A DNA stretch of 64,000 bases, taken from the NCBI GenBank assembly GCA_046496425.1, contig JAWOGY010000304.1, positions 1 to 64,000 of the forward strand, read 5' to 3'. Numbering within the stretch: position 1 is the first letter of the stretch; each line of letters begins with the position of its first letter. The position numbers were made by a program, and so were the translations under genes. This document shows positions 48,547 through 57,482 of the stretch, piece after piece. This DNA is from JAKQTR01 sp046496425 (GTDB lineage: Bacteria > Acidobacteriota > Vicinamibacteria > Vicinamibacterales > JAKQTR01). The notes beneath the pieces were generated by a model. That model searched no databases and was not told the origin of the DNA. It saw only the letters and a list, made by a program, of their open reading frames with translations.

Positions 48547-49383
48547 TCACCGCCCGGCTCGAGCGAGCGCCGCCTCGGCCGCCCACCGCACCGCGCCCAC
48601 GACGTCGTCGCCAGCGTTCAACGCGAAGTCGTTGTGATCGGCTCCGCGCACCGTGATGAAGCGCTTCGGCTCCGGCAGGGCGTCGAACAGCCGGCGGCTC
48701 AGCGCGTAGGGCACGACGCGGTCCCCATCGCCGGCCACGATCGCGACAGGACACGTCAGCACCCGGACCCGTGAAAGGGAGTCGTAGCGATCCCAGAGAA
48801 GCTGCCGGACCGGCAGAAACCGGTAGTGATGGGCCGCGACATCGGTCATCGATGTGAATGGCGAGCGGAGCACCAGGGCGAGCGGACTCACCTCCGCTGC
48901 CAGCGCCACGGCCACGCCGGTGCCGAGCGACTCCCCAAGCAGGATGATCCGGTCGGGCTCCACGTCCGGACGGCGGGCCACTGTGGCGACGACCGCGCGC
49001 GCGTCGCGCAACAGGCCTTCCTCGGAGGGGGACCCGGCGTTTCCCCCGTAGCCCCGGTAGTCGAACAGGCAGACGTTGAAGCCGGCGTCGGCAAGGCGGC
49101 GCGCGAGCGGAGCCCGGAAACTCCGGTTGCCCGCGTTCCCATTGAAGACGATGACCGACGCGAGCGCCCTCCCCTGGCCGGGCCTCAGGAACCACGCGCC
49201 CAGCGACAGGCCGTCCGAGGTCTTGACGGAGAGCTCTTCGGCCTCGGGCAGGCCGGCGTCTGACGGAGGCGTCGCCGTCCCGATCGGAAGGTACATGAGC
49301 GACCGCTGCCCGGCCCAAAGCAGCAGCAGGAGGATCGCGAGCGCGATCAGGAAGGAGCCGAGCATGCGAACTAGGCGAACCAT
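48547..49383 (-). CDS. alpha/beta hydrolase, BEM46/ABHD13-like, membrane anchored
   Basis: 278 residues from ATG 49383; a GTG at 49434 is an alternative. One membrane helix at the N-terminus (residues ~8-24), then the family start LMYLPIGTATPP. Hydrolase motifs: FNGNAGNRSFRAP (oxyanion loop), ILLGESLGTGVAVALA with nucleophile Ser in GESLG, AGDGDRVVPY (acid) and GADHNDFAL (His). Probably a periplasm- or cytoplasm-facing esterase or thioesterase of unknown substrate. Confidence 0.85.
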   Translation of the reverse strand: MVRLVRMLGSFLIALAILLLLLWAGQRSLMYLPIGTATPPSDAGLPEAEELSVKTSDGLSLGAWFLRPGQGRALASVIVFNGNAGNRSFRAPLARRLADAGFNVCLFDYRGYGGNAGSPSEEGLLRDARAVVATVARRPDVEPDRIILLGESLGTGVAVALAAEVSPLALVLRSPFTSMTDVAAHHYRFLPVRQLLWDRYDSLSRVRVLTCPVAIVAGDGDRVVPYALSRRLFDALPEPKRFITVRGADHNDFALNAGDDVVGAVRWAAEAALARAGR

Positions 49384-49486
49384 GACCGCCGGGGAAAGGC
49401 CGGGGCGGCGATCCGCCGCCCCGGACGCAAACACCTGAACTCGCCGGCGCCACTCCCGGCGTCGGGTGACTTACTGCGGAACGAGT

Positions 49487-50047
49487 CTACTTGTCGCCCT
49501 CGTCTTCGTCCTTCGGGACGCTGGTCGCGAAGTCGTCGAAGTCCTCCGCGAGGGCGGCGTCGATCTCCTTCTCGTCCAGATCCGCGACGCGCCCGCCTCC
49601 CCGGACCTTGATGGGGCCCTTGGGCCCGCCGTCTCCGCGCCCCTTGGCGCCGGCACCGCCGCGCCGGCCTTTGGGTGGTGCGGGAGGCCCGAAGTTCCGC
49701 TCGCGACGCGCCGCGGGATCGCCGGTCGGGGCCGGCGGCCGGTAGGGTGCGCCGAACGGCGCGCCTCCGCCGCCCATGGGCGGCCGCGGACCCCGCTCCT
49801 CCCTGGGACGCGCCTCGCTGACCGAGAGCATCCGGCCCAGGAAAGGCTGCCCGTTGAGCCGGCGAATGACCTCCGTCGCGACCGCGAGGTCGGGATAGTC
49901 CACGAAGGCGAAGCCTCGCGGGCGCCCCGTTTCACGGTCCATCGGCAAGACGACGGACAGCGGCGGAGCAACGGCGGCGACGTGCGCGCGCAGATCAGCC
50001 TCTGTCGCGCTGTAGGGGAGATTCCCGATAAACAACCGGACTGGCAC
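49487..50047 (-). CDS. RRM-type RNA-binding protein
   Basis: 186 residues from GTG 50047, with GAGGTG about ten bases upstream. The first 80 residues are one RNA-recognition motif: RNP2 LFIGNL and RNP1 RGFAFVDY. A Gly/Pro/Arg-rich tail (GGGGAPFGAPYRPP, KGRRGGAGAKGRG) ends in an acidic block (EKEIDAALAEDFDDFA). Related bacterial RRM proteins bind mRNA and are often cold-regulated. A 15-base palindrome overlaps its promoter region, so autoregulation is possible. Confidence 0.9.
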   Translation of the reverse strand: MPVRLFIGNLPYSATEADLRAHVAAVAPPLSVVLPMDRETGRPRGFAFVDYPDLAVATEVIRRLNGQPFLGRMLSVSEARPREERGPRPPMGGGGAPFGAPYRPPAPTGDPAARRERNFGPPAPPKGRRGGAGAKGRGDGGPKGPIKVRGGGRVADLDEKEIDAALAEDFDDFATSVPKDEDEGDK

Positions 50048-50066
50048 GCTGTTATTTCACCTCGTG

Positions 50067-50086
50067 GTTATACGGCAGTCTGCCGT
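50067..50086 (-). promoter_or_regulatory. candidate promoter -10 with palindromic operator for the RRM gene
   Basis: On the minus strand a -10 TATAAC (50072-50067) directly abuts the 15-base palindrome ACGGCAGTCTGCCGT (50072-50086, one central base). The palindrome would lie between -35 and -10, a place where a repressor would block polymerase. Confidence 0.4.
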
Positions 50087-50222
50087 GTTGTGGATGGAGA
50101 TTCCGGTCGTGGCGAGGGCGGAGGATTGGCAGTCAAGGCTCAGGACTGATGCCGATGCTAGACTCTACCAGACCCTCCTATCGGCGCGCAACAGTCGAGT
50201 CCGCAGCCCCGCGCCCTTTGCC

Positions 50223-50251
50223 TTGCGCACCGGGAGGGCGTCTGGTAGCGT
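50223..50251 (+). promoter_or_regulatory. promoter candidate for the parvulin gene
   Basis: -35 TTGCGC (50223-50228), 17-base spacer, -10 TAGCGT (50246-50251), 29 bases ahead of GTG 50280. Confidence 0.35.
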
Positions 50252-50279
50252 GAAGTGTCCCGCAGTGCATGGAGTCTTC

Positions 50280-51353
50280 GTGAACAAGAATGTTGCCCTC
50301 GTCCTGCTGCTGTCGGCGCTCGCATCTGGCGCCTGTTCCAAGGAGGCCGGCCAGCCGGCGCCTGCCGGGGCCGAAGCTCCCGGCGCCGCGCCGGGCGGCT
50401 CCCCCACCGGCGCCGCGGTGCCAGCCGGCACGCCGGAGCAGACGCCGGCCGTCAAGCCGGTGCCGGCGCAGCTCCCGGACATCGTGGCCCGGGTCAACGG
50501 CGAAGATGTCAAGAAGACGGAACTCGACATGGCCGTCAGGTCTCTCGAAGACCGCGCCCGGAGCCCGGTGCCGGCTGAACAGCGCGACGCCGTTTACCGC
50601 CAGGTGCTGGACCGGATTATCGGCTTCCACCTGCTCGTCCAGGAGGCGAAGGCCCGCAACGTGATCGCGCCACCCTGGGAAGTCGACAGCCAGGTCGAGC
50701 AGATCAAGAAGCAGTTTCCGAGCGAGGAGGCATTCACAGGGATGCTGAAGGGACGCGGGGTCACCGTCGAGCAACTCCGCACGGACACGGCGCAGACCAT
50801 TGCCGTCAACGCGATGCTCAAGACGGAACTCGATCCGAAGATCGCCGTCTCCGAGGCCGACGTCAAGACCTTCTACGAGCAGAACAAACCCCGCTTCCGC
50901 CAGGAAGACTCCGTGCACGCCAGCCACATCCTGATCCGGACGCCGGAGCAGGCCGACGCCGCGGCGAAGGCGAAGGCGAAGACGCAGGCCGACGATCTGC
51001 TGGCCCAGCTCAAGAAGGGCGCGGACTTCGCCGGCCTCGCGAAGAAGTACTCCCAGGATCCCGGCTCGGCCCCGAACGGAGGCGACCTCGGCTTCTTCAG
51101 CAAGGGCCGGATGGTTCCGGCCTTCGAGGAAGCGGCCTTCGGCCTCAAGCCCGGCCAGACGAGCGGTGTCGTGGAAACGCCCTTCGGATACCACATCATC
51201 CGTGTGAGCGAGACCAAGGCCGGCCGCGATCTCGAGTACGCCGAGGTCAAGCCGCAAATCGAGGAACACCTCAAGCAGCAGATGCGGGATGCGAAGAGCC
51301 AGGAGTTCGTGGATCAGTTGAGGGCCAGGGGCAAGGTCCAGATCCTCCTCTAG
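50280..51353 (+). CDS. SurA/PrsA-like peptidyl-prolyl isomerase lipoprotein
   Basis: 357 residues from GTG 50280, with GGAG six bases upstream; the longer frame from 50064 is rejected. Signal peptide with probable lipidation at the Cys in SGACSK. A Pro/Ala-rich linker, a SurA N-domain-like helical region (~60-185), and a parvulin rotamase domain from about 205 to 300: VHASHILIRTPEQADAA, DPGSAPNGGDLGFFSKGRM and FGYHIIRVSETKAG. Folds or escorts outer-membrane proteins in the periplasm. 24 bases before the next gene. Confidence 0.9.
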   Translation: MNKNVALVLLLSALASGACSKEAGQPAPAGAEAPGAAPGGSPTGAAVPAGTPEQTPAVKPVPAQLPDIVARVNGEDVKKTELDMAVRSLEDRARSPVPAEQRDAVYRQVLDRIIGFHLLVQEAKARNVIAPPWEVDSQVEQIKKQFPSEEAFTGMLKGRGVTVEQLRTDTAQTIAVNAMLKTELDPKIAVSEADVKTFYEQNKPRFRQEDSVHASHILIRTPEQADAAAKAKAKTQADDLLAQLKKGADFAGLAKKYSQDPGSAPNGGDLGFFSKGRMVPAFEEAAFGLKPGQTSGVVETPFGYHIIRVSETKAGRDLEYAEVKPQIEEHLKQQMRDAKSQEFVDQLRARGKVQILL

Positions 51354-51377
51354 CGACGTGCTCCCGTTGGAGTGTTC

Positions 51378-52766
51378 ATGCTTCGAGTGCGATTCCCTCT
51401 CGTCATCCTGGCGTTCGTCGCCGGCGCCGCCGTCGCGGGCAGCGGCCAGACGGCGTCGCCTGCGCCGGCGTGGCTCGACGCGTACCGCGAGCCCGCGTCG
51501 CGGCTCATCGGCGCCGCGCTCGCCGACACGGCGGCGTGGACGAGGCTGGCTGAACTCACTGACACGTTCGGGCATCGGCTGGCGGGGTCCAAGGGCCTGG
51601 AAGGCGCCATCGACTGGGCGATCGGCGAGATGTCGCGCGACGGGCTCGAAAACGTACGCGGCGAGAAGGTGATGGTGCCTCACTGGGTCCGCGGGCGCGA
51701 ACACGCTGAACTGCTGTCGCCAGCCCCCCATGCCCTGGCCATGCTCGGCCTCGGCAACAGCGTGGGCACGCCGCCCGGCGGCATCGAGGCCGAGGCCGTC
51801 GTCGTCCGCAGCTTCGACGACCTCGACGCGCGCGGCGCCTCCCTCAAGGGGAAGATCGTCGTCTACAACGTGCCGTGGACCGGATACGGCCCGACGGTGC
51901 AGTACCGCAGTTCGGGTGCGAACCGGGCCGCCGCGCACGGAGCGGTGGGCATACTGGTGCGCTCGGTCGGCCAGCCCGGGCTGCGCACGCCGCACACCGG
52001 CGCCCTCAGTTACGCGCCTGATCAACCCAGGATTCCGGCCGCCGCCATCGCCAACGAGGACGCGGACCGCCTCCAGCGCCTCCAGGACCGCGGCCACAAA
52101 CTGGTGGTCCGCCTGGTGATGGAGGCCCGGATGCTGCCCGACGCCGAGTCGGCCAACGTCATCGGGGAGATCGTCGGGCGCGAACGCCCCGACGAAGTGG
52201 TGGTGCTCGGCTGCCACCTCGATTCCTGGGACGTCGGCACCGGCGCCACCGACGACGGCGGCGGGTGCATCGCGTCCTGGGAAGCCGTCCGGCTGATGAA
52301 GAAGCTGGGGCTTCGGCCGCGCCGGACCATCCGCGTCGTGCTCTTCACGAACGAGGAGAACGGCCTCCGCGGGGGGCTCGCCTATCGCGACCAGCACACG
52401 GCGGAACTGGCCAACCACGTCCTGATGATCGAATCCGACGCCGGCGTGTTCCGGCCGCTCGGGTTCGGCTTCTCCGGGAACGACGCGGCCCGGACGACGA
52501 TCAAAGCCGTGGCCTCGCTCCTCTCCGGCATCGGAGCGTCGCGCATCGGTCCCTCGGGAGGCGGCGCGGACATCGGGCCGAGCGTACAGGCCGGTAAGGT
52601 GCCCTCGATGTCGCTCGACGTGGATGGCGCGCTGTATTTCACCATCCACCACACGGAAGCGGACACAATTGACAGGATCGAGCCGGCGGACATCGCCCGC
52701 TGCGTGGCAGCCCTCGCGGTGATGGGGTACGTCGTCGCGGATCTCCCCGCCCGCCTGGGACAGTAG
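51378..52766 (+). CDS. M28 family zinc aminopeptidase
   Basis: 462 residues from ATG 51378, with GGAG upstream. Signal peptide ends about SGQTA. A protease-associated insert (~110-240) precedes the catalytic domain. Zinc ligands: GCHLDSWDVGTGATDDGGG (His and bridging Asp), TNEENG (catalytic Glu pair), IESDAGV (Asp) and HHTEAD (His). Resembles PSMA-like carboxypeptidase or aminopeptidase family members secreted to the periplasm. Likely digests peptides for uptake. In tandem with the isomerase gene. Confidence 0.9.
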   Translation: MLRVRFPLVILAFVAGAAVAGSGQTASPAPAWLDAYREPASRLIGAALADTAAWTRLAELTDTFGHRLAGSKGLEGAIDWAIGEMSRDGLENVRGEKVMVPHWVRGREHAELLSPAPHALAMLGLGNSVGTPPGGIEAEAVVVRSFDDLDARGASLKGKIVVYNVPWTGYGPTVQYRSSGANRAAAHGAVGILVRSVGQPGLRTPHTGALSYAPDQPRIPAAAIANEDADRLQRLQDRGHKLVVRLVMEARMLPDAESANVIGEIVGRERPDEVVVLGCHLDSWDVGTGATDDGGGCIASWEAVRLMKKLGLRPRRTIRVVLFTNEENGLRGGLAYRDQHTAELANHVLMIESDAGVFRPLGFGFSGNDAARTTIKAVASLLSGIGASRIGPSGGGADIGPSVQAGKVPSMSLDVDGALYFTIHHTEADTIDRIEPADIARCVAALAVMGYVVADLPARLGQ

Positions 52767-52835
52767 AGACCGTTTCATCACTTGCGTGCGGCGGCCTGAG
52801 CACGCCCCCCACAGGCCTGACGCGGAGGACGGGCC

Positions 52836-54125
52836 ATGCTCCATCCACCGAAGAAGTACCGGCACCGCGACATCAACGGGCATCCGTTGAGTCCTGAGAC
52901 CCTGATGATGAGCTACGGGTACGACCCGCAGTTCTCCGAAGGCTCCGTCAAGTGCCCCGTCTTCCAGACGTCCACGTTCGCGTTCAAAACGGCGGAAGAC
53001 GGCAAGGCGTTCTTCGAACTGGCCTACGGCCTTCGGGAGCAGGGTCCGGCCGAGGAACCGGGGCTCATCTACTCCCGCGTGAACAACCCCGACCTCGAGA
53101 TCCTCGAGGATCGGCTCGGATTGTGGGACGACGCCGAGTCGGGCCTGGTGTTCTCGTCGGGCATGGCGGCGATCTCGACCACCATGTTCAGCGTGCTACG
53201 TCCGGGCGATGTGCTGCTGGCCAGCGCGCCCGTGTACGGCGGCACCGAGTTCCTGATCGAGAACATCCTGCCCCAGTTCGGCATTCGCCGTGTGTGGTTC
53301 GGGTCCGGGGGCCTCGAGCCCACGCTGGACGCGGCACTGGAGGCTGCAAAGCCGCTCGGGCGCATCGGCATGATCTATCTGGAGACCCCGGCGAATCCCA
53401 CAAACGGCCTGGTGGACATCGCCCGCTGCGCCGAGATCGCGCGCGGTCTGACGGACGCGAAGGGCCGCCGCGCGCTCCTGGCCGTGGACAACACGTTTCT
53501 CGGCCCGCTATGGCAGCGGCCTCTCCAGCACGGGGCGGACTTCGTCATCTACTCCCTGACCAAGTACGTCGGCGGGCACAGCGACCTCATCGCCGGCGCC
53601 TGCCTCGGGAACGCTGAAACCATTGCCCCGGTCCGGGGGATGCGCACCATCCTCGGCACGATCTCCGACCCGCACACCTGCTGGCTGCTCATGCGGAGCC
53701 TGGAAACGATGAAGCTCCGGATGACCAGCGCCATGAAGAACGCGCGCTACGTCGCCGAGTTCCTCACTGACCACCCGAAGGTGAAGAGCGTGCAGTATCT
53801 CGGGTTCCTGGCGCCGGGAGACCCGCAGTTCGATCTCTACAAGCGCCAGTGCCACTCCCCCGGGTCCACCTTTTCGTTCGAGATCCACGGTGGCGAGGCC
53901 GAGGCCTTCAGGCTGCTCAACAAGCTGCAGGTCGTGAAGCTCGCGGTGAGCCTCGGCGGCACGGAGTCGCTGATGGAGCACCCGGCGACGATGACGCACT
54001 CGGACATCCCGCCAGACCGGCAGGCCGAGATGGGAATCACGCCGGCGATGGTCCGTATTTCGGTAGGCGTGGAGCATCCATCCGATGTCATCGCCGACCT
54101 CGCCCAGGCCCTCGAGGCGGTGTAG
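52836..54125 (+). CDS. PLP-dependent Cys/Met metabolism enzyme (cystathionine gamma-lyase / methionine gamma-lyase family)
   Basis: 429 residues. Starts MLHPPKKYRHRDINGHPLSP, longer than most. PLP-binding Lys in YSLTKYVGGHSD, VNNPDLEILEDRLGLW and SGMAAISTTMFSVL are the family's core motifs; ETPANPTNGLVDI and SLGGTESLMEHPATMTHSDI complete the active site. The variant DPHTCWLLMRSLETMKLRM is seen in methionine gamma-lyase-like and cystathionine gamma-synthase-like enzymes. The chemistry (beta/gamma elimination or replacement) cannot be decided by eye. Confidence 0.9.
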   Translation: MLHPPKKYRHRDINGHPLSPETLMMSYGYDPQFSEGSVKCPVFQTSTFAFKTAEDGKAFFELAYGLREQGPAEEPGLIYSRVNNPDLEILEDRLGLWDDAESGLVFSSGMAAISTTMFSVLRPGDVLLASAPVYGGTEFLIENILPQFGIRRVWFGSGGLEPTLDAALEAAKPLGRIGMIYLETPANPTNGLVDIARCAEIARGLTDAKGRRALLAVDNTFLGPLWQRPLQHGADFVIYSLTKYVGGHSDLIAGACLGNAETIAPVRGMRTILGTISDPHTCWLLMRSLETMKLRMTSAMKNARYVAEFLTDHPKVKSVQYLGFLAPGDPQFDLYKRQCHSPGSTFSFEIHGGEAEAFRLLNKLQVVKLAVSLGGTESLMEHPATMTHSDIPPDRQAEMGITPAMVRISVGVEHPSDVIADLAQALEAV

Positions 54126-54223
54126 CGGCTTCTCGACGCCGGGGCGCCGAGAAACCGGCATCGCGGCGCGATCTGCCGGAAATGCGACCATTTTTGGGCC
54201 TAGTAGCCCGGATCGGACTTTGC

Positions 54224-54229
54224 TATACA
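54224..54229 (+). promoter_or_regulatory. extended -10 promoter for the ferredoxin gene
   Basis: TGCTATACA gives the TG-n extension and a TATACA -10, with a poor -35. The predicted start is near 54236, leaving a leader of about 117 bases before the ferredoxin ATG. Confidence 0.4.
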
Positions 54230-54352
54230 AGTGAGAGACGGGATTGCGGCCCGTCCCTGCGGTGGACGCGGGCTCCCGCACGCAGGCTGGCAGGACGGTC
54301 CCGGCGACGCGAGCGTTCGCGGACGGATTCGAATAACTGGAGGCAACGAGAC

Positions 54353-54601
54353 ATGGCACTGTGGATTAATGAAGACTGCATCAGCTGCGGCGCGTGCGAG
54401 CCGGAATGCCCGAACGAGGCCATCACCCAGGGCGAGTCGATTTACGTGATCGACCCCGCGAAGTGCACCGAGTGCGTCGGCGCGTACGACACGTCCAAAT
54501 GCGTGGACGTGTGCCCGGTGGATGGCTGCATCATCCCGGATCCGAACCATCCGGAATCGCGCGAGCAGCTCGAGGCGAAGTACCACAGCCTGCACGGCTA
54601 A
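54353..54601 (+). CDS. 2[4Fe-4S] ferredoxin (YfhL/Alvin type)
   Basis: 82 residues. First cluster ligands: CISCGACEPECP (C9, C12, C15, C19). Second: CTEC (C38, C41), an eight-residue insert, then CVDVCP (C50, C54); the insert between the second and third cysteine is typical of Allochromatium-type and YfhL ferredoxins with very low redox potential. A GGAGG lies about ten bases before the ATG. Stand-alone electron carrier in the cytoplasm. Confidence 0.95.
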   Translation: MALWINEDCISCGACEPECPNEAITQGESIYVIDPAKCTECVGAYDTSKCVDVCPVDGCIIPDPNHPESREQLEAKYHSLHG

Positions 54602-54679
54602 CGGCCGTTGCGTCAGCGTTTCTCACGAGGGGGACCGCAAGGTCCCCGTCGTCTGTACGCCAGTCTGCCAGCGATTCGC

Positions 54680-56467
54680 CTACCACAGGCCGCTGGCGAG
54701 CAGGACCGCCGGAACCGCCGCGGCCACCCAGGCGGCCAGCGCTCGCACCACGCCCTTCCAGCTGCGCCGGCGGACGCCGGACCATGCCGCTGCCGGAAGT
54801 CCGCCCACCAGCGCCGGCGCAGCCAGCGGCATCCACGCGGGGCTGATGACCACCCACGATAACGCGAACACCAGGAGCGCCGACAGGAGTCCGCACGGGA
54901 TGGCCCAGCGCCAACGCACCCGGCACGCCGCGCGAACCATCCACGCGCCGAGGGCCGACGCGGCCGCCACGTAGGCAGCGAACCGCCAGAGGTACGCCTG
55001 GAGGACGGGCCAGAGGCTGAGCGACTCCTCCATTTCCGACGCTCGGCGGAGCTCGCCCATCGCGACGTCCATCGCTGCGATTTGCCGGTCCAGAGCCGGG
55101 GCGTGGCCAGCCCGGTCGAGGAGGGCCTCCATGTCCCGGTACGGAACGCCCTCGAGGATCCGGCCCGCTGTCCCCAGCGTGACGCCCGGCACGGCGAGCC
55201 AGTCGAGTGCGGAGGCCGCGTTAGCATCGAAGGTGTGCACGCGAGGTAGCGCCCGGAACTGGTCGAACAGGCTCGTGCCGGTCTGGAGCGCCGGGTTCGC
55301 GAGCCATATTTCGGGCGCGTCAGGCACGTCCCTGCCCCCGAGCGCCGTCGTCACGACCTGCTGTACGAGGGGCGCCTCGTCCGGAAATTGAGCGATGTAG
55401 GCGCGGAGAAACGACACCGTGTCTCCTGCCCGCCCCGCATGCAGGGCATGGAAGATCTTCAGATAGACGTTGTCGAGCGGGTCCACGGCGGATGAGGTCA
55501 CACCGAAGCGCGCATAGAAGTCTCCATCCCGGTAGCGCTGCTGAAGACCGCTGTCGGTGACCCAGCGCCAGAAGAGGTGGGCCACCACACCCTCTGTGGA
55601 CAGCAGTACGCCAGGAGCCTTCAGGGAGCCGTCGGGAGCGCCGGGCACGACGCTCTGATAGAGGTAGGCGGCGTACTTGTCGCCACGCCGAAGCAGACGA
55701 TCGGGGACCGGCGCCTCTCTGGCAAAGAGATTCGCCTTCACCGCATGGTATCGCTGGACCTGTTCCGCCGAGCTGAACCAGAGCAGGAAACGAAGCTCGG
55801 CCGGGCCTCCAAGTTCGTAGCGCGCACCGACGCCGCGGGCGTATCCGGCGAACTCCCTGTCTGCGCGGGCACGGGCGGCGGGATCCTCCCGGAGCCCGTG
55901 CGTGGCAGGATGCGCGTCCGGATCGTCGACGGACATAATCTGGACGTGCTCCGCGAACCCCTCCTGGAACGCTGTCACCGGGTCCGTGCGCACGCCGATG
56001 GCGTGGACCTGGTTGGCGCCGCTCTCCCTCGGTTCGCCCGCGAGCTGCCTCGCGATGATGTGCAGCAATTCGTGCGGGAAGATCTGGTCCATGGCGCCGA
56101 ATCGTCCGGCGAGTGTCGAAGACCGATGAAGATCGACGTAGCCCGCGCCTGGCTTGGCCGTGCCATCGAGCACGAAGCCGAAGCGCGGGAACCCTCCCTG
56201 CTGACTCGACAACAGGAGATATGCCGGCTCCGGTTCCCTCCCCGTCTGCCGCCGCAGGTACTCCTGTTCGAGGGCATAGAGCCGAAGCATCCGTCCCGCG
56301 AACCCTCGTGACAGGACCCGGTCGATCTCGTCGGGCGGGCGCCGGACCAGCACCGGCAGTCCTGCCTGACCGGTGCCCGCCGGGGTGAGCACCACCAGCG
56401 GCGGCGGCGCGCCGAGAGCGGGCACGGCGAAGGCGAGCAGACACATCCACCCGAGGCGCAAGGCCAT
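54680..56467 (-). CDS. membrane-anchored zinc metalloprotease-like protein with HhH-like segment
   Basis: 595 residues from ATG 56467; the frame extends further upstream without family character. Signal peptide (MALRLGWMCLLAFAVPALGA). Catalytic-type HExxH at QIFPHELLHIIARQ (about residue 135), with a downstream glutamate in FQEGFAEHVQIM, the gluzincin layout. Between ~420 and 465 the segment NAASALDWLAVPGVTLG with AGRILEGVPYRDMEALLDRA resembles a helix-hairpin-helix NTA-s-x-L-x-x-L-P-G motif. Four membrane helices follow (from ~505). Not assigned to a named family; divergent from the EamA gene. Confidence 0.75.
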   Translation of the reverse strand: MALRLGWMCLLAFAVPALGAPPPLVVLTPAGTGQAGLPVLVRRPPDEIDRVLSRGFAGRMLRLYALEQEYLRRQTGREPEPAYLLLSSQQGGFPRFGFVLDGTAKPGAGYVDLHRSSTLAGRFGAMDQIFPHELLHIIARQLAGEPRESGANQVHAIGVRTDPVTAFQEGFAEHVQIMSVDDPDAHPATHGLREDPAARARADREFAGYARGVGARYELGGPAELRFLLWFSSAEQVQRYHAVKANLFAREAPVPDRLLRRGDKYAAYLYQSVVPGAPDGSLKAPGVLLSTEGVVAHLFWRWVTDSGLQQRYRDGDFYARFGVTSSAVDPLDNVYLKIFHALHAGRAGDTVSFLRAYIAQFPDEAPLVQQVVTTALGGRDVPDAPEIWLANPALQTGTSLFDQFRALPRVHTFDANAASALDWLAVPGVTLGTAGRILEGVPYRDMEALLDRAGHAPALDRQIAAMDVAMGELRRASEMEESLSLWPVLQAYLWRFAAYVAAASALGAWMVRAACRVRWRWAIPCGLLSALLVFALSWVVISPAWMPLAAPALVGGLPAAAWSGVRRRSWKGVVRALAAWVAAAVPAVLLASGLW

Positions 56468-56540
56468 GCCGGATTGGACGGGGTCCGGCGTGCCGCGGTT
56501 CACGCATCGAACGGCGCCGGGGACGCGGCGCCGGTGTACG

Positions 56541-57455
56541 ATGGCCGCTGTGCTGCGCATCCCGCCCCGTGGGCAAATTCTCCTGACGGCGCTGCTGATG
56601 TCGACCGGCGGCGCCGGCATCAAGGCGGTGTCCCTGACGAACTGGCAGATTTCCAGCTTCCGGTCGGGCATCGCGGCGATCGTATTGCTCCTTGCGGTGC
56701 GCCGACTCCCCCGCTTCTCGGTGCCGGCGCTGCTTGTCGGCGCAGCCTATGGGGCGACCGTCATCACCTTCATCACCGCGAACCAGCTCACCACGGCAGC
56801 GAACACGGTGTTCTTCCAGGGAACCGCGCCGCTCTATCTCGCCGTGCTGGCACCGATCCTGCTCGGCGAACATTTGCCCAGGCGGGACGTTCCCATCCTG
56901 GCCGTCATCGCCGCGGGCATGCTCCTGCTCTTCCTGGGACACAGCGAGCCCACCGCCACCGCTCCAAACCGTCTGCTGGGCAACGCGATCGGCGTCCTCA
57001 GCGGATGCAGTTGGAGCCTCACGCTGCTGGGACTGCGATGGCTCGAGAAGCGTGACCCGGCGGCGATGGCTGGCGGGGCTGGCAATGCCGCCGTCGTCGG
57101 CAACATCGTGACGTTTGGCATTTGCCTGCCAATGGCGCTGCCGCTCGCGGGCGTCAGCACGGCCGACGTCGTCGGCGTGGCCTACCTCGGCGTGTTCCAG
57201 GTGGGACTGGCGTACGTGCTGCTCACGCGATCGATCACGCACGTCCCGGCCGTCGAAGCCTCACTGCTGCTGCTTGTCGAACCCGCCTTGAGCCCGCTGT
57301 GGGCCTGGTGGCTGCACGGCGAAACGCCAGGCTCGTGGCCGCTTGCCGGAGGGGTTCTCATCATCGGCGCCGCCGCGTGGAAAGCGGTCCGGGCGGGGCG
57401 AACCGCCTCGGGAAGGCACGAGCGGCCCGGCCCCCCGCCATGCGCGGACGCATAA
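56541..57455 (+). CDS. EamA (DMT superfamily) transporter
   Basis: 304 residues from ATG 56541, ten predicted membrane helices arranged as two EamA repeats (each about 135 residues). Repeat 1 has ISSFRSGIAAIVLLLAVRRL and ANQLTTAANTVFFQGTAPLY; repeat 2 has GVFQVGLAYVLLTRSITHVP and LLVEPALSPLWAWWLHGETP, which are diagnostic. DMT proteins export amino acids, nucleotides or other small metabolites. The substrate is not predictable. Divergent from the metalloprotease. Confidence 0.92.
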   Translation: MAAVLRIPPRGQILLTALLMSTGGAGIKAVSLTNWQISSFRSGIAAIVLLLAVRRLPRFSVPALLVGAAYGATVITFITANQLTTAANTVFFQGTAPLYLAVLAPILLGEHLPRRDVPILAVIAAGMLLLFLGHSEPTATAPNRLLGNAIGVLSGCSWSLTLLGLRWLEKRDPAAMAGGAGNAAVVGNIVTFGICLPMALPLAGVSTADVVGVAYLGVFQVGLAYVLLTRSITHVPAVEASLLLLVEPALSPLWAWWLHGETPGSWPLAGGVLIIGAAAWKAVRAGRTASGRHERPGPPPCADA

Positions 57456-57482
57456 CCCGGAGTTTGTGGCACACTCAGGCAG

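Noticed and set aside
46817..49453. An 878-residue minus-strand fusion of the MltF-like protein
   Set aside because: The extra N-terminal part is a shadow of the alpha/beta hydrolase gene; a good Shine-Dalgarno and lipobox define the start at 48409.
52767..52835. SAM-type riboswitch before the PLP sulfur-amino-acid enzyme
   Set aside because: The 69-base gap is too short and lacks the conserved helices of SAM riboswitches.
50178..52883. A 901-codon minus-strand frame opposite the parvulin and M28 genes
   Set aside because: No family sequence, His/Arg/Val-rich composition; both plus-strand genes have intact domains and ribosome-binding sites.
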